Assembly: GCA_004565275.1 (NCBI GenBank)
Contig: SDOX01000163.1
Coordinates: 7,704-71,703 of the forward strand
Direction of reading: 5' to 3'
From: Nannochloropsis salina CCMP1776
Lineage: Eukaryota; Sar; Eustigmatophyceae; Eustigmatales; Monodopsidaceae
DNA length: 64,000 nt
The position numbers were made by a program, and so were the translations under genes. Under the pieces are notes generated by a model. It was given only the letters and a program-made list of their open reading frames with translations. It was not told where the DNA came from and made no database searches. Positions 35,960 through 48,800 of this stretch are shown here, piece after piece (within the stretch, counting starts at the first letter, position 1; each line of letters opens with the position of its first letter).

Positions 35960-38328
35960 CTACCCGATATCCCAGTTCTCCCCATCGAACAGCTCACCCA
36001 TCGCAGCGTCGACTGCTCGCTGTTTCTTTTGCATGAGTACTAGATATTTTCCCACCCGCTTCATGGACGTGACCTCCCTTCCTCCATCTCTCCCCCTTCC
36101 CGGTCGGCCTGGACTCATCTCATTACTATTGTAGCTGCCGGAATTTTCACGTTGGTACAACGTACTTCCGATAAAAATATCGTAAGGAGTCCTACCGTGC
36201 ACATCTTTAACAATCATGTCCGCCTTACCTTCCTCAATCAACCATCTGATTATTTTTAAAGCTTTTTTCTCCTTATCCTCACTTCCCTCCCTCTCGTTCT
36301 CTCGTCTCTGCGACGGCGTTCTGGCAGGCGATGAGAATGAAGAAGGAGATGCTGGAGAAGAAAAGGAAAAGGAGGCATGAAGAGAGGGCGATTGAAGGAG
36401 ATGACCAGCCGGAGATAACATTGCCGTAGGTGTCAGGGTCTTGAATGGCGGGGAGGAGAATAATCCGCCTCCCCTATTCCCAGGTCCTCTATCTCTTCCT
36501 CCTAATGGCCCAGCTCTTCCAGCTTCTTCCCGGATCATCGCCGCTTCTTTTTTTGCTTCCAAGAAGGCGTGTATCGCGCAATGTAATGGAGTCCATTTCT
36601 TGTGCCCGTCCTCAAAAGCACTGCCTTTGGTCGGCACGTTCACATTTGCACCTTTTTGTACTAGCCATTTGATAGTACGGTAGTGATTGCCTAAAGGTTA
36701 GGCAAGATGTGTAGGGAGAAAGAACAAAGGATTAAGAAGGGCGTAGATCGCTTGCTGATAAAAAGCGATGCCCATTTGTGGAGAAAAAGCGGCACAGAAG
36801 AAGGATTGGAATGGTCAAAATAGGGCTTGCATATTGACCAAGATAGGACATTCAGTTATACTGTACACTTCTCCATAGCCTTACATGCGAAACTTGCAAA
36901 AGGGGGAAAGAAATGCGAAGGTAGCAACAAGAATCTTGAAAGACGGGAGCGGCGGAGCCAGAGCCCATATCGCACGAGAAGATAAGCAGAAGGGATTCAA
37001 TAGGGCACAGCAGAAGAAAAGAGTTTGATAGAATGATGGGGGAAAGAAAGTATACCTTGTACAGCATGATGCAGCAAGGCATGGCCGCAAGGCGCAGACT
37101 GAGATTGAATGCAGGTGACAAAGTTGGAAGAGCTGTCTCCGCCGCTCATGTGGGTGAGCAAAAATTCCAAAATATCGATGTGACCGTTGAGCGCCGCGTA
37201 GCAAGTTGCTCGATGTCCTTGGATGGAGACCGCCCGTAGGTCCAGAGGTGTAAGGCTCCGGCGGCGCTGACGGGTGCGGGAAAGGAGGGAGAGGGAGGAG
37301 CGGGGAGCAGATGCGGAGGAGGAAGATAGGTTGGACGAGGATGGACTCGAGGAGGCAGTCGCTAATGTGGATGGGGGTAACATCAGTGCCTTGACGACCC
37401 CAAGAAGATTGTAGATGACGGCCAGCATGAGACTGGTCCTCCCTTGTGGATCCTTGGCATCAATCATGGGGGAGGACGAACCTTCATGCTGCAATAGAGA
37501 GAGTGCTACCCCTTCTTGACGAAGCGTCAGAGCGTAGTGGAAAAAATTAGGAATGGGACGACGGCCTGGACTGTTGTTGGTCGTAGGAGGCGTAGGTTGA
37601 CGGCGGTATTGTCCAAGAAGGTGAATAACACGATCGATATTTCCTTCTTCAATTGCAGACGTCATGCGGGAGACGGAAAATTCTTCAGGCTTAGGACAAA
37701 GTGAAGAAAGGCACGAGGACGAGGTGGAGGAGCGCCGGGAGGAGGAAGGGTCGGAGGGAAAAGACTTGGTGACACCTTCACTACTGCTGCGGTCTCTATC
37801 CTCTGTCAAAAAAGTTTCTATATTTGAGACTCGCTCGCTCGTACTGCGTTTCGTTGGCAAGCCACTACCACCCTTTGTAGTGATGGTGAGGGTACTGCTC
37901 GATAAGTCCTGCCGATCATCGATGTCCGAAAAGATAGTGCTTCCTGTCCCTTTAAAATTTTCTAATGGCGAGCCAATGCTTTCTCTGCCACCATTAGTAT
38001 TTAGACTGCTTCCATTCATCTTTTGACATATTCTGAGCACATCGTTAGCATATTCAGATTTGCAAAGTCGCTCTATTGTCTCCTCCGTCAGCCCACCAAG
38101 GTTATGGTCCCCTTCCTCTTCTTCTATGCCTTCACTGTCCTCCTTGCTCACACTGTAGTTGCTATTGCACTCTAATTTGGCTTGTAGGACTAGCTCTGCT
38201 AGCATACATTTCAATCGTTGAGAGGTACGTGGATTTTTGGGGGAACTGTTGGGCTGGGACAGCCGAAAAGAAGGTGTCTCTTCTTCCCGCGTTGGGGATG
38301 GATTTATACAATTCCCAGCGCCATTCAT
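35960..38328 (-). CDS. Ankyrin-repeat-like protein
   Basis: Two exons, 38328-37056 and 36690-35960, join in phase to give about 667 residues. The N-terminal ~210 residues are Ser/Asn/Thr-rich and low in structure. The rest holds degenerate ankyrin-type helices: MTSAIEEGNIDRVIHLLGQY, DAKDPQGRTSLMLAVIYNLL, LDLRAVSIQGHRATCYAALN, GHIDILEFLL, IKWLVQKGANVNVP, WTPLHCAIHAF, and VKDVHGRTPYDIF. Long Ser/Pro-rich insertions separate the last repeats. Such proteins act as binding scaffolds; the partner is unknown. No kinase, membrane or targeting segment is seen. Start chosen at the longest in-frame ATG. Confidence 0.75.
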
Positions 38329-39424
38329 ATTGGCATACCCTTTGAAATATCAGACCCTTTAAAAAGAAAAAGGAGAGCAGAAGGGTCAAATTTTAGTTTG
38401 TTCGCTACTACTTAAAGCCATTTCATTATTCATATCCTGAATGGAAGCCATAGTCGTCTCAAACATGACTTCTCCCTCTCACAAGGATACAGAAAAAGGG
38501 AGATGAATGGCCGTCCTTGTATATTGATGCAGATTTGTGCGTATGGTGATTTCCATTTCTCATTTTGGCGCGCGCATTAGGAAGGGATCTGAGCAGTTTT
38601 AGCAACGGTTTTTTAAATTTCAACGGTAAGAAACGGCTTAGATTCCATGCGACTTCCTGAATGGCTAAAGTTAAAAATGCACGGTTGTCTGGATCCTATA
38701 AATCATATAAATCATCAAAAGTGATAATCACTAATATTGAGAGGGATTGATGAGGAAGGAGTGACATCATAGGATGCCGACGATCCTTTCAGCTCGTGGT
38801 GAGCACAGAACCTCCTCTGTCCCCTAAAGGGCCCCGTTTTCTTGCACAATGCAGCGCCGATCGCCTTTACGGAGCATGACGACTTCGATAAACCTGTTTA
38901 CCGCACGCTTTTATTCCGTGGTTATACACATTCAAAGTAATTGCGAGCATAGTCCTTCGCATGTGGCACTATGTGGCACTATGGGTGGCTTCTTTTTCCA
39001 CGCAATTCGTCCAACCTTGCCTATTGCAAAATCGCAAAGTTGTGGACTTCGCACGCCTACTAATTTTCAATGCTATTCACGCACGACGTATCCTCATGGA
39101 ATAGATCATTCTAGGGAGGTCTGACTCCTATCCACAGCTATTCACACATTAGGTCGAAAATGGCGGATTTGGCCGCTTCTCTTGCTGTTCGTACCATCAC
39201 ACCATCATATATGCAAACATCTATCTCGAGAAGTTACCTTTGATAAAAAGCTGAGATAGAAATCCATTCTTTGATTGCTCCTCACCATTGCTTCTCACAT
39301 TTTGAAGCTTGTCCTCCCATAATTACTTTTTTCTGTCAATTCAAAGCTCGTATGTATCCCCTTCCCTCATTCTAAGTGAAGGTCACACGCCGACACCTCC
39401 CTTTCATTCTGCTTAACTTTGTAA
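38329..39424. other. Intergenic, ankyrin gene to transporter 3' end
   Basis: About 1.1 kb with no recognised exon. A tandem TGTGGCACTA doublet lies at about 38962-38983. It includes the presumed promoter of the ankyrin-type gene. Confidence 0.4.
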
Positions 39425-42400
39425 CTACGACTCCAAATCTCCATGCACCATATAGGTGACGTCTAAAACAATGGTCGCCATGAAAGCAATGACTACAAAG
39501 CTGATAAAACATATTCCACCCCACACGATGTTTCTATCGAATGACTGCAGCATTTCTTGGTGTTTGGCATTCCGGGGAAGGAGTTTTACAAAGCAAACTC
39601 CAACAAGCTGGCACAATCCACAAAGAAGCGTAAGCCTCCAGACGCCTTCAAAATTACCTAGAGAAATTTTGAACAGAAAATGCAGGGATAAGGAAATGTA
39701 AGGTGAATGCTTGATACACCGACCAAAGGCCTTATGAAATGTAATGGGAAAAAAGAGCTACGTAGACAGATCGACCAGAAAAAGTAACAATAATAGTCAA
39801 CACGTACCTGCTGCAATAGTTTCTGCCCCCACGTCCCAAATCTTGAGAAAGAGTAAGCCTACGCGTAAGATGTAAGAGAAATGAAAGTTACAAATCTCCT
39901 GGCTAAGAGCTTTTTCCGTCCTTCCTCTTCCTGTCCGTCCTCTTCTCCCAGACACTCACCGATATTAGTGCTCGTCATGACGGCCAATGAGGCGAAGGTT
40001 TGGATGGCTGCCAGTGCCGTTCCCTCGGCGCCACCAGGGCATAGGCCCATGTACATGATGCCTTGGAGAAGGAAAGAAGGAATAGGAAAGAGGACGAAAG
40101 TGACCGGAGAGGGAATGGCGAGTTCAGCATGAGGATTATCATTCGGTTTAGATGCCAAGGAAAGGTAACGAAGAAGAAGGTGTTGACCTCGCTATTCGTT
40201 CTGACATCAATGCTGTATCTGATGAAGGGGAGTGTCTGTGACTCCAATAATGCCCTCCCTCTCTTCTTCCTCCTCTCTCTCGCTTTCGCCCATTTCCCCT
40301 CTCTCCTTACTTATCGGCATGATATGAAAACCATCAACCATCGACTCGATTAAATTGTCGCCCATCGCAAAAAAGTAGTCGGAGATGCCCCACTTTGTGT
40401 GGAAAAGGACGGAGGGAGGAAGAAAAGGTGAGGAGAGAAAAAAGGAGGGGATGGCCGTAAAAATGAAATTCGAGCCCAGAGAGATTGAAGAAGCACGGAT
40501 GGCTGGACAAGGGTTCAGAGGGAAAGGAGAGGCGACCAAGGAGTGGATAGGACGAGAGGGAGACAAAGAAAGCGAGGGAGGAATGGAGGGAGAGATGATG
40601 GCGGTACCCGCAAATTGACACGAAATACGAGGAGGAGCGTGAGGCTATTCATTCCGGCCATGATCAAAGAGGTGAAGACGAAGATCTTGCGCCAATTCGT
40701 CTTCATAAGACAAAGGCGGTAGAGAGCCGCCCCGCATGCACCTACACCACGTAAAGCGACAGGGAGATGGGGGGAGGAAAGGGAAGCCACCGAGGAATGG
40801 CTACATGAACGACAAGTCTTAAAAGTGGTCTGGTAAACCCAAGCAGAGTATGAGAAACTTCCCCCTTTGGTTCTACACACCCTCCATTCCTGCCTCCCTC
40901 CCGTACCCAGGACGCTTCCGAGGAGACCCATCAGGCCGATATGCCACTCCGAGAAGTTCAATCCTTCGATCAAAAAGACAGACCAGGCACTGTTCGGAAC
41001 CCAAAAGATTTGGAAAATCTGGAGGTGGTCAAAGGGAAGGAAGGGAAAGGTCATCAATCGAACGTGGGACGGAATTGGGACGGAGGGAGATCGACGTGTG
41101 TCGATGCCTGGAGCATGCTAGTTCGCGGCTCAATTGACTACAGCAGCATTCGACTCCAAGAAATGGGGGAATCTTTCTTCCCTCCCTCCCGCTCTGTGTT
41201 CCACCCCTTTCCTTCTTCTATCTCCCTTTTGCTATTGCTCCTTCCCCTTTCTCTGTTCCCTCCCTGAGGGCCCCCTCCACGATGTTTCTCGTGCCCTGCC
41301 TGCTCACCCCGACGAAAAGCATGGGCATGAGGACGCTCTTCCGCTGCACCATCGACCAAACGTCCGCCATTTCCTCCCGAATGGGCCGCGTTTTGGTGAT
41401 CTGGAGACAGATGCGAGACAAAGAGAGAAGGAGGGGATGGAAGAGGGAGGGAGGGAGAAACGAAAGGAGGGAGGAGAAAAGGAATGAGAAAATGTCAGGA
41501 GATACGTCAGCCTTGGTGTGATCGCCGCCTTGTTTCCTTCCTTTCCCTCGTCCTCCATCGCCTCCTTGGCCCCTCCCATGCCCTGTCCCTTCGTTCCCCT
41601 CACCGAGTTGATCTTGGGGTCGTAGAGTGTATACAGGAATGGCAAGAAAGCCACGCCCACCGCGGCGTTGAAAGTCGCGATATTGGCTTTGGGAGGAATG
41701 GGAGAGGATGAGGGAAAGGGAGGAACGGGAAGTGAGGGAGCAAAAAGGATCGCGGAGAGCTAAGCTCCCATCAAACCCTCCCTTGATGCCTGCCATCTCC
41801 ATTTCTGCTTCCTCGTTCCCTCCTTTCCGACCTAGACTCATTCCGCCCCCGTTTTGAAAGTTGCTCTCGTAGCAAAAGGTGCCGAGCACAAAGCCTGAGA
41901 GAGAGGACAGGAGGGATGGATATCAATAAACATAAGAGATAAATGCAAGAGGACGCAAAAAGTGCTTGCCATCCACCCAGCCCCTCCAAATCCATGCCAG
42001 TGCCCTCGCCCGCCCCGTCTGAAAGACCTCGCCCCTCCCAGGGACCTCGACCAGAAAGGACCGGATTTATCTGCACCCTGACCCTCCCTACCCAGCATGT
42101 TGCCCCACGTCCACGCCAGGTTCACGGTCACCATCAACACCCCCTTTCGCTCCAGGCTTTCGTGTCGAGAACGCTGGACGATCAGGGCCCGTTGGGACAG
42201 GTCCATGATTTGTCCGCCTAGGAAGGATAGGAAGATCTGTCGGGGGTGGAGGGAAGGGGGGAAGGGATGCGCCGGGACGAGATGGTAGTGTTGTGTCAGT
42301 TGAGACGAAGAGGGAGCACACAGCACGAAAAAGTAGGGAGAAGGAGGGGATAAAAGAGGGGGAACCGATTGGAGGGAGGGAAGGAGGGAGGGAAGACCCA

Positions 42401-43088
42401 CAAGTCCAACGAGAGAGGAGATGTCTGGTTCGCCGACTATGGCTAGCGCAGTCATGGAAGCAATATGGAGGAGCCAGCCGAGTAGAATATAGTACTGAGA
42501 AGTGGAAGACGGTGAAAGAGGGAGAAGGGGCGGGGGGGAAGGGGCAATGGGCATGAGAGGAAGCTTCGTCCCGCTCAAGCTCGCTCCACCTCTTCTTTCC
42601 TCCCCTCTTTCCCTTCCTCTCCGCCTCCTCCCCCCCTTCCTTCAATGCTACCTTGCGCCGTCGCTTTTTGATGGGCACGCAATCCGTGAGAAGGCCGATG
42701 GGTATTTGTAGTGCTTGAGGGAGTTGCTGAAGGAGACCAACGGGAAAAGAGGGAGGGAGGGAGGGAGGGAGGGAGGGAAGGAGATCACCAGCGTGTGAGC
42801 AATGAGGAAGGACATTAGAATGGCAGGGTGAGAAGGGCGGAAGGGGGGGGGGGGGAGGAGCAGACAGAAAAGAGACGCGTACCGTCATTTGTTGTGCCAC
42901 ATTGATGGCCGCCGCGTTCATGCCCAGGTTCTTGATCACGTAGAAGGCGAGAGGGACGGAGAAGAAGGTGCTGGTCAGCTGAAAAAGGAAGGCGCCCAGA
43001 GTGATGGCCACGTTCAGGGACGACCAGGGCGACACGAGCTGCTCGGGATCCGTGTACCGGGCTTCTTCTTCCGCCCATCTGGGAAGGG
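39425..43088 (-). CDS. Folate-biopterin transporter (BT1/FBT family)
   Basis: Multi-pass membrane carrier of the FBT family (major facilitator superfamily), which moves folates or pterins; plastid or plasma membrane in other algae. About a dozen exons were seen on the minus strand; the last is 39657-39425. Recognisable stretches in order: FLFQLTSTFFSVPLAFYVIK, PQALQIPIGLLTDCVPI, YYILLGWLLHIASMTALAIV, GGQIMDLSQRALIVQRSRHE, MPMLFVGVSRQGTRNI, FWVPNSAWSVFLIEGLNFSE, NWRKIFVFTSLIMAGMNSLT, LGISD-like GISDYFFAMGDNLIESMVDG, and a C-terminal pair of membrane helices (FISFVVIAFMATIVLDVTYM). The GDNLIES segment is characteristic of the family. The first exon seen starts inside the protein (WAEEEARYTDPEQ), so 5' exons are missing; the block at 43708-44238 is a candidate. 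Confidence 0.82.
42750..42779 (-). repeat. (GGGA)n tract in a transporter intron
   Basis: Perfect GGGA repeat on the + strand. Relative to the minus-strand gene it is the CCCT (pyrimidine) strand, lying near the end of an intron. Confidence 0.85.
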
Positions 43089-43707
43089 AGGGAGGGGAAG
43101 AGGGAGGGAGGGAGGACGGGGTGTGGGGGGCGCACGTGTGATGGGGGCCGTGGATGATTGTGGGAGTGTAAATCGCGAGCACATGGAAGCAGGACCAGGG
43201 AGGGAGAGAAAAGCCAGGTCGAGAACGGGAGAAAGGACGGAAGAGGGAGATCGATGCCGAGAGGGACGAACCCGGGCAATAAGCTAGCTTCATCTATGTA
43301 TCAGAAAGAGCGTCCTTACCGGCAATAACTGTTGTTCTCACTGATAAGTTTTGTGTGTTGAGAGGTTAAGCCAGGAGGAGGGGGAATGTTCTCGAAAGAC
43401 GAGCCTGGTGGGTTCGGGAATGCGAGACGTCGGGGTGCGTGAGAGGCGGGGAGGTAGGCGTGCCGGCTATCCTAGGACCAGAGGAAGATTCTGCCCCAGA
43501 AGCGCCATCCAAAAACTCCGCAAGCTTGCAAAGTCTATAAAATTATGCCACACTGCGCAAGTCTACTCTTCTGAGTGTGGCACTTTCCTCTTTCCCACCT
43601 CTCCTCCCTCTCGCCATTTCCTTGGCCCTCCTCCCCACGCGCCTTCATATCTCCTTTATGCCAATGACACTCCCTTGAAAGCCGTCGACAAGACTTGAAA
43701 AGACATT

Positions 43708-44238
43708 TCAACCATTAATCAAAGCATGCTGCATGCTTCCTTTCATCCTCCTTGGTATCTTACCCTCGGTTTTGAGCGCCATCGGCCTCCGCTTGTTCAA
43801 CTTCAAAAAATTGCGAGGAGAGATCCGAGACCCTCTGGGGGATAGACGAGAAAGCCGGGAGCGAGGTGAAGGCGAACCGAACCCTCCTCCCTCTCCGATA
43901 CTGAAGAAGGACGCCAATTTTTGTGTCGGGGTAGTTGCTTTTCTGCCGGTGCTTCCTCCTTCCCCTCCCTCTCCACCATCTCCTCCTTCGCCTCCTCCCT
44001 CTTCCAATCTTGAGGCTTGCCTTTCGCTTTCATACGTGTGAATTGAATTTTGTCGGGTGTTTAGAACCAGCCTACGGGTCGATGGAGCTTGTGGTGGGAG
44101 TGGAAGGATGGCTTCTTCACTATTATCATCGTGGGAGTTGCTACCGCCGTCCATACTGCCACTTCGGCTGCTTCGAAGACTGCTGCTCGCGTTTGTGGGG
44201 GTATTGTCTCCTTGTCTGTTTTCGTCTGCGACATCCAT
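43708..44238 (-). CDS. Ser/Arg-rich reading frame, possible 5' exon of transporter
   Basis: Open frame from ATG at 44236-44238 (MDVADENRQGDNTPTNASSS) to a stop at 43708, low-complexity and rich in Ser, Arg, Glu and Gly, with repeated SPRS/SPRG motifs. It lies just upstream of, and on the same strand as, the folate-biopterin transporter, whose first seen exon lacks a start. Long disordered N-termini are common in such carriers. The splice join was not established, so it may be a separate small gene. Confidence 0.35.
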   Translation of the reverse strand: MDVADENRQGDNTPTNASSSLRSSRSGSMDGGSNSHDDNSEEAILPLPPQAPSTRRLVLNTRQNSIHTYESERQASRLEEGGGEGGDGGEGGEGGSTGRKATTPTQKLASFFSIGEGGGFGSPSPRSRLSRLSPRGSRISPRNFLKLNKRRPMALKTEGKIPRRMKGSMQHALING

Positions 44239-45802
44239 AGTCGCTGTGAATGTCGGAAGGTTTTCATGGAAATATACAAGTCGGGCGAATGTTGAAACGT
44301 TTTTAACATGTGCTAAACGCAAAGATGCGATTGAAGTTGAGTATAGGGCGAAACACCGCGTGCCATGCCAACGCCGGCAAGACTTTGTATTTCCTCCCGC
44401 TTTTTACCCATTCCATGCCCGTTCCTCGTTTGCGCATAGTACAGCCATAAGGGAAGAAATGTATTGGCTGGATCAAATCGGATGTTTTGAAAAACATGCC
44501 GCCGCCCCTCGGATAAAGCACGGATTTGTAGCACGTTTCGATCGCTCCTCGTTGCGTTTTACATGACATGAGCCTCAACCGAGAATTTCACTTCCGAGTC
44601 TGCGCTGATAACGAGTAAATAAGGGGAGATCACCCGTTAAGAGTGCAAACAGCACATAGACGTCCGTGATCGGATTATTAGAACAGGCACAATGTAAAGC
44701 GGAGTGTGAGCCCATGGCCGTATAATAAAATGGCTGCTCAAAGAGGCAAGTACTACTGCCAAAAGCTATGGCTTGAGACGTCTCTGGAGCTCTGTGAGGG
44801 TTTGATCTGGTATCCTGGTTTTTCAAGAAGGTTTCGTTATCGTTTTTGGGAAAAGCAACTTTACAAATTACGTGCTATTTTATGCCACGACGAGTCAAAT
44901 TGTGCTGTTTGTCGGCAGCTTTGTTCAAAGCCAGTCGATCCCACACACTGCTTCCCCTCCTCGCTTATGGGAGGATTTCTACGAGAAAGAATATGCATGC
45001 GACAGGCAGTTTCTGCGACAAAAGCAGCTTGCTGTTCACGACAAAGCTACCACTGGAGACTGAGATGAACAGATGACTGCTCGTCAATGCATACAACCAA
45101 AATAACCAAAGGCTTAAAAAACGAATGATGTGAAGCTCGAGGGGAAAAGTCGTATTTAAAAAGATCTGGGAATGAGAAAGGAATGTATGCCACGAGTCTA
45201 GAGTGTACACAGAGCAGATTTACGGCGGTTGTCAGTCAAGTATAGAGTTACTTTGAGCTTTCGCGAACCGGATCCAGTAAGAAGTACTTCTGAAGATCCC
45301 CCGAGCTCTATCAGCCCATTCCCTTTGCTTTTGTGTTAATTTATTCGGTCTTGCGCGTTTGTTGGTGCTTTAAGCCTGCTTTTCAGTGTGCGTGGAATAC
45401 TTACTGGTCATCCCACGCTTGTTCCTTTCCACTCATCAAGTTCATTCAATGTTTAAATTACCCGCTTCATGCGTCTTGTAATGCATCTTCCTCCGAATAA
45501 TTTTTACCATATCCATTAATAAGGTCACAACCACTCTCTTCACCACTTGCAGTCTCTTGAATGCTCCTTCACTATGGTAATCCATTTTGGCAACAGTTGG
45601 GCAAATTGCTCATCCAAATTCAAGACTTCAAACCGACGGACAGTTCCTATGCACAAGCCCTTCGCCACATTTTCTGAATACCCTCCGGCCTTCCCGACGG
45701 TCGAGGCCAATGCCCAAAGTGTTCAAAACGCCTAGAAGCCCTCCGGCTTCCCACGAGCAGACAGTAAGGCAACCCTGCGTGGTCCGTCGACAAGCCGCTC
45801 TC
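44239..45802. other. Intergenic with an ankyrin-like fragment
   Basis: On the minus strand at about 44635-44715, a frame reads GSHSALHCACSNNPITDVYV, which fits the start of an ankyrin repeat; no flanking exons could be joined to it. Nothing else was recognised. Confidence 0.35.
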
Positions 45803-48800
45803 TCACGCCTGTCGCAGCTTTCCCACCTCCACATCGCCCGTCAACACCACACGTCCGATCAAAAAATCCACTTCCACGCTCCTCTCCTCCTCCTGCACCA
45901 TGACCACCTTTCCCGGGCCCCACGTCGGGTGCTTGACCTGTTTCCCCACAGCCACTCCTTTTGGCAACCCAAATCCACGCACCACCCCTGCCTCCCCCTC
46001 CCGCCCTCCCTCCCCTCCTCCCCCCGCATTCTTCCTCGGCCGACCCCGAGGTCTGCCTGTGCTTCCTCCTCCTCCTCCTCTACCTCCCCCTCCACCTCTT
46101 CCCACACCTGTCGCCCCCTTTCCTGCCCCTGAGGGCCCTCCGACGAAACGACTGGGACGAGCACTCCCACCGCCTTTGCTGCCCAAGGGAGGGCTAGGCA
46201 CGGCCGGAGCCATCACCACTACTTTCGGCCCGCCCTCCCCCTCTTCCTCCCTCCCTCCCACCCTGGCCCCTATCAGGCGGACCCCTTCCTCCTCGCTCTT
46301 CGCCAGCAAGGCCGCACGTTCCTCGTCCAACTCCTTCAGCCTCGTCTTGATCTCCAAGATTGATTCTTCCCGCGCCCGCCTCGCTGCCACCGCATCGGGA
46401 TCCTCCCCCAGGCGTGTGGCACTCGGAAGCACCCCGCCCTCTTCCCCTCCCTCCCTCCCTCCCTGCCCTACCCTCTGCACCCCCACGGTCCACACGTCCG
46501 TCTGGACCGCCGCCGCCGTCCGCCCTTCCATCAATGAGGCTTGCAACTGCTTCCTTAACCGCACTGCCTCCCGTTCCCGCGCCAAAGCCTGGGCCCGTGC
46601 CCGGACTTTGGCCATCACTCGCTTTCCTCCCCCTTCCAACAGAACGCGCATGGCGCGTCCTTCCCCCTCTCCTTCCCCCCATTCCTCCCCGCCCAAACCC
46701 ACCGCCGCCACGGGCAGGAGGGAGGAAGGACCCTGGCCTCGACGACGACCGCCCTCACGCCCTCCTCCGCTACCAGCCCTCGCCCCGGGCGACAGGGGGG
46801 CGGAGGCGGCAGAGGAGGCAAGGGAAGGAGGGAGGGCGGCCGGCGCAGCGTCTGTGACGGAGGTAAATTCGCCCGTGGGCCCATATGCTTCCTGCACGTA
46901 CAGGCAAAGCTTGGACGGCACTTCCCTTAAGAAATTGGCAGGAATTCCGTCCCTCCATCCGGAACCCCCTCCCCCGCCCCTCGGTCGGCTCCTCTATCGG
47001 CTCCTCCCCCTCGCCGAGCCGTGGACGGGACGCGCCGTCGGTAGGAAAGGTACAAGTAAGTCTTGGCCCGACTCAAGCCGGCATAGAAGAGGCGCCGTTC
47101 CCCTTCCTCCCCGCCCTCCCGCCCTCCCCCCTCCCTCCCTGGGGAAAGGTCCCTTTCTCAAGCCCGACCATGAAGACACAGTCGAACTCCATTCCTTTGC
47201 TGGCTTGCACCGGTATCAGGTGCACCTCCCTCCCTCCCTCCCTCCCGCCCTCCCTCCCTCCCTCCCTCCCTTCCTGCATCCCCAGGGCCACTTCCTCCAA
47301 AAACATCCTCAATGCCCCGCCCACTAGCCCCCCCCTCCCCTCCCTCCCTCCCTCCCTCCTTCCCCTCCGACTCCCACCGTCGTACCTCCCCCAGGACCTC
47401 CTCCCACGCCACCTCCCTCCCCTCTCCCTTTCGAGGCCCCTTGGCCGCAAACGCCCGGAGTCCCACCCCTCCCTCCCCCTCCTCCTTTAGCACCTCCTCC
47501 AACACACCGGCCACCGACAGCCCATAGGCTTGAACGAGCAGCCCCCCCATTACCCGGGCAAAGGCCGCCAGCACCCCTACACGGCCCCGGCCCCAGCCCC
47601 CCTCCCTCCCCCGAGCGTGCGCCGCCACGAGATCCTCGAAATGCCACCCCTCCCAGGGGTCTGGCACCTCGCCGTACCCCTCCCCTGTGTTTTCCCCCTT
47701 CTTCTGTGCCCGCAGGACTTGCAGGGGCCTCGAGAGGAGCTTCAAGCGCTCGAGCAGGGCCCGAATCTCCTCCTCCGGCAAGAAGGAGAAGAGGCATGCC
47801 AGGGCCGATATTCCCTGCCCGTCCCCGCCTCGCCTCCCCTCCGCGGCCACAAAGGCAAAAAAGGCCTCCGAGGTTGAAGTCCCGATCTTCCGGGGGGGCA
47901 CGTTGATGATCCGTTTCAGCGAGGTCACGTCGTAGGGATTGACGAGGACCCGGAGGAAGCTCAGGGCATCCTTCATCTCTTTCCGCGACCACATGCCTTC
48001 GCCGCCCATCGGCCGGTGGGGGAGTCCGATCCGCGCACAGGCTCGTTCCACGGCCCGCGCCTGAGCCTGGTCCCGGTACAAAATGGCCACCCCCCCCACC
48101 CCCCCATGATCCCTCCCTGCCCCCAGCCCGAGCATCCGAGCAGCCTCCTGGGCGATAAACCGCGCTTCCCCCTCCTCGTCGTGTGCCTCTACCACGGTCA
48201 CCAGGTGCGGCGATCGCTGCATGGCGACGGCGACCTCCGCCCCTTTTCCCTCCCCCTCTTCCACCACCGCGGCTCCCGCCCCGACAATGTGGGCGCTGGA
48301 CCGGTAATTATTCACCAACCGATGCACCTCGGCCTTTTCAAAGTCCGATACAAACAAGGAAACGTTTCGCCCTGGCTCCATACCACGGAGAGTACGCGTG
48401 GCTTGTAAGCTGTCTCCTGCCACCAGGAGGGAGGAAGCGGGGGAGGGCGGGAGGCAGGAAGGGGTGGTGCAGAGCAGGCGAATCAGGTCGTACTGCACGG
48501 GCGTTACCTCTTGCCATTCGTCCACGACCACATGACGCCACCGTTCCTGCAACGCTTTCCTCCCTGGCCCCACCTCACTTCCTCCCTCACGCAGCCAGGC
48601 GCGCGTGAAAAGGAGTACATCTTCTACATCCATCACGTTCTGCGTGCGCAGGGCTTCTTGGTACTGCGAGTAAATCCGAGCCATTAAGGAGGGGGAGACG
48701 GCGGGGGAGAGCAACGTCACGCGGCTACATGTCTCTCTGTCTACTCCACGCAGGTCATCCGGGTCCCACCCGGCTTTTTTGGCGCGAAACACCGCCCGCA

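Noticed and set aside
45900-47490. Pro-rich + strand frames opposite the UvrD-like gene
   Set aside because: Antisense shadows of the Gly/Arg-rich helicase C-terminus.
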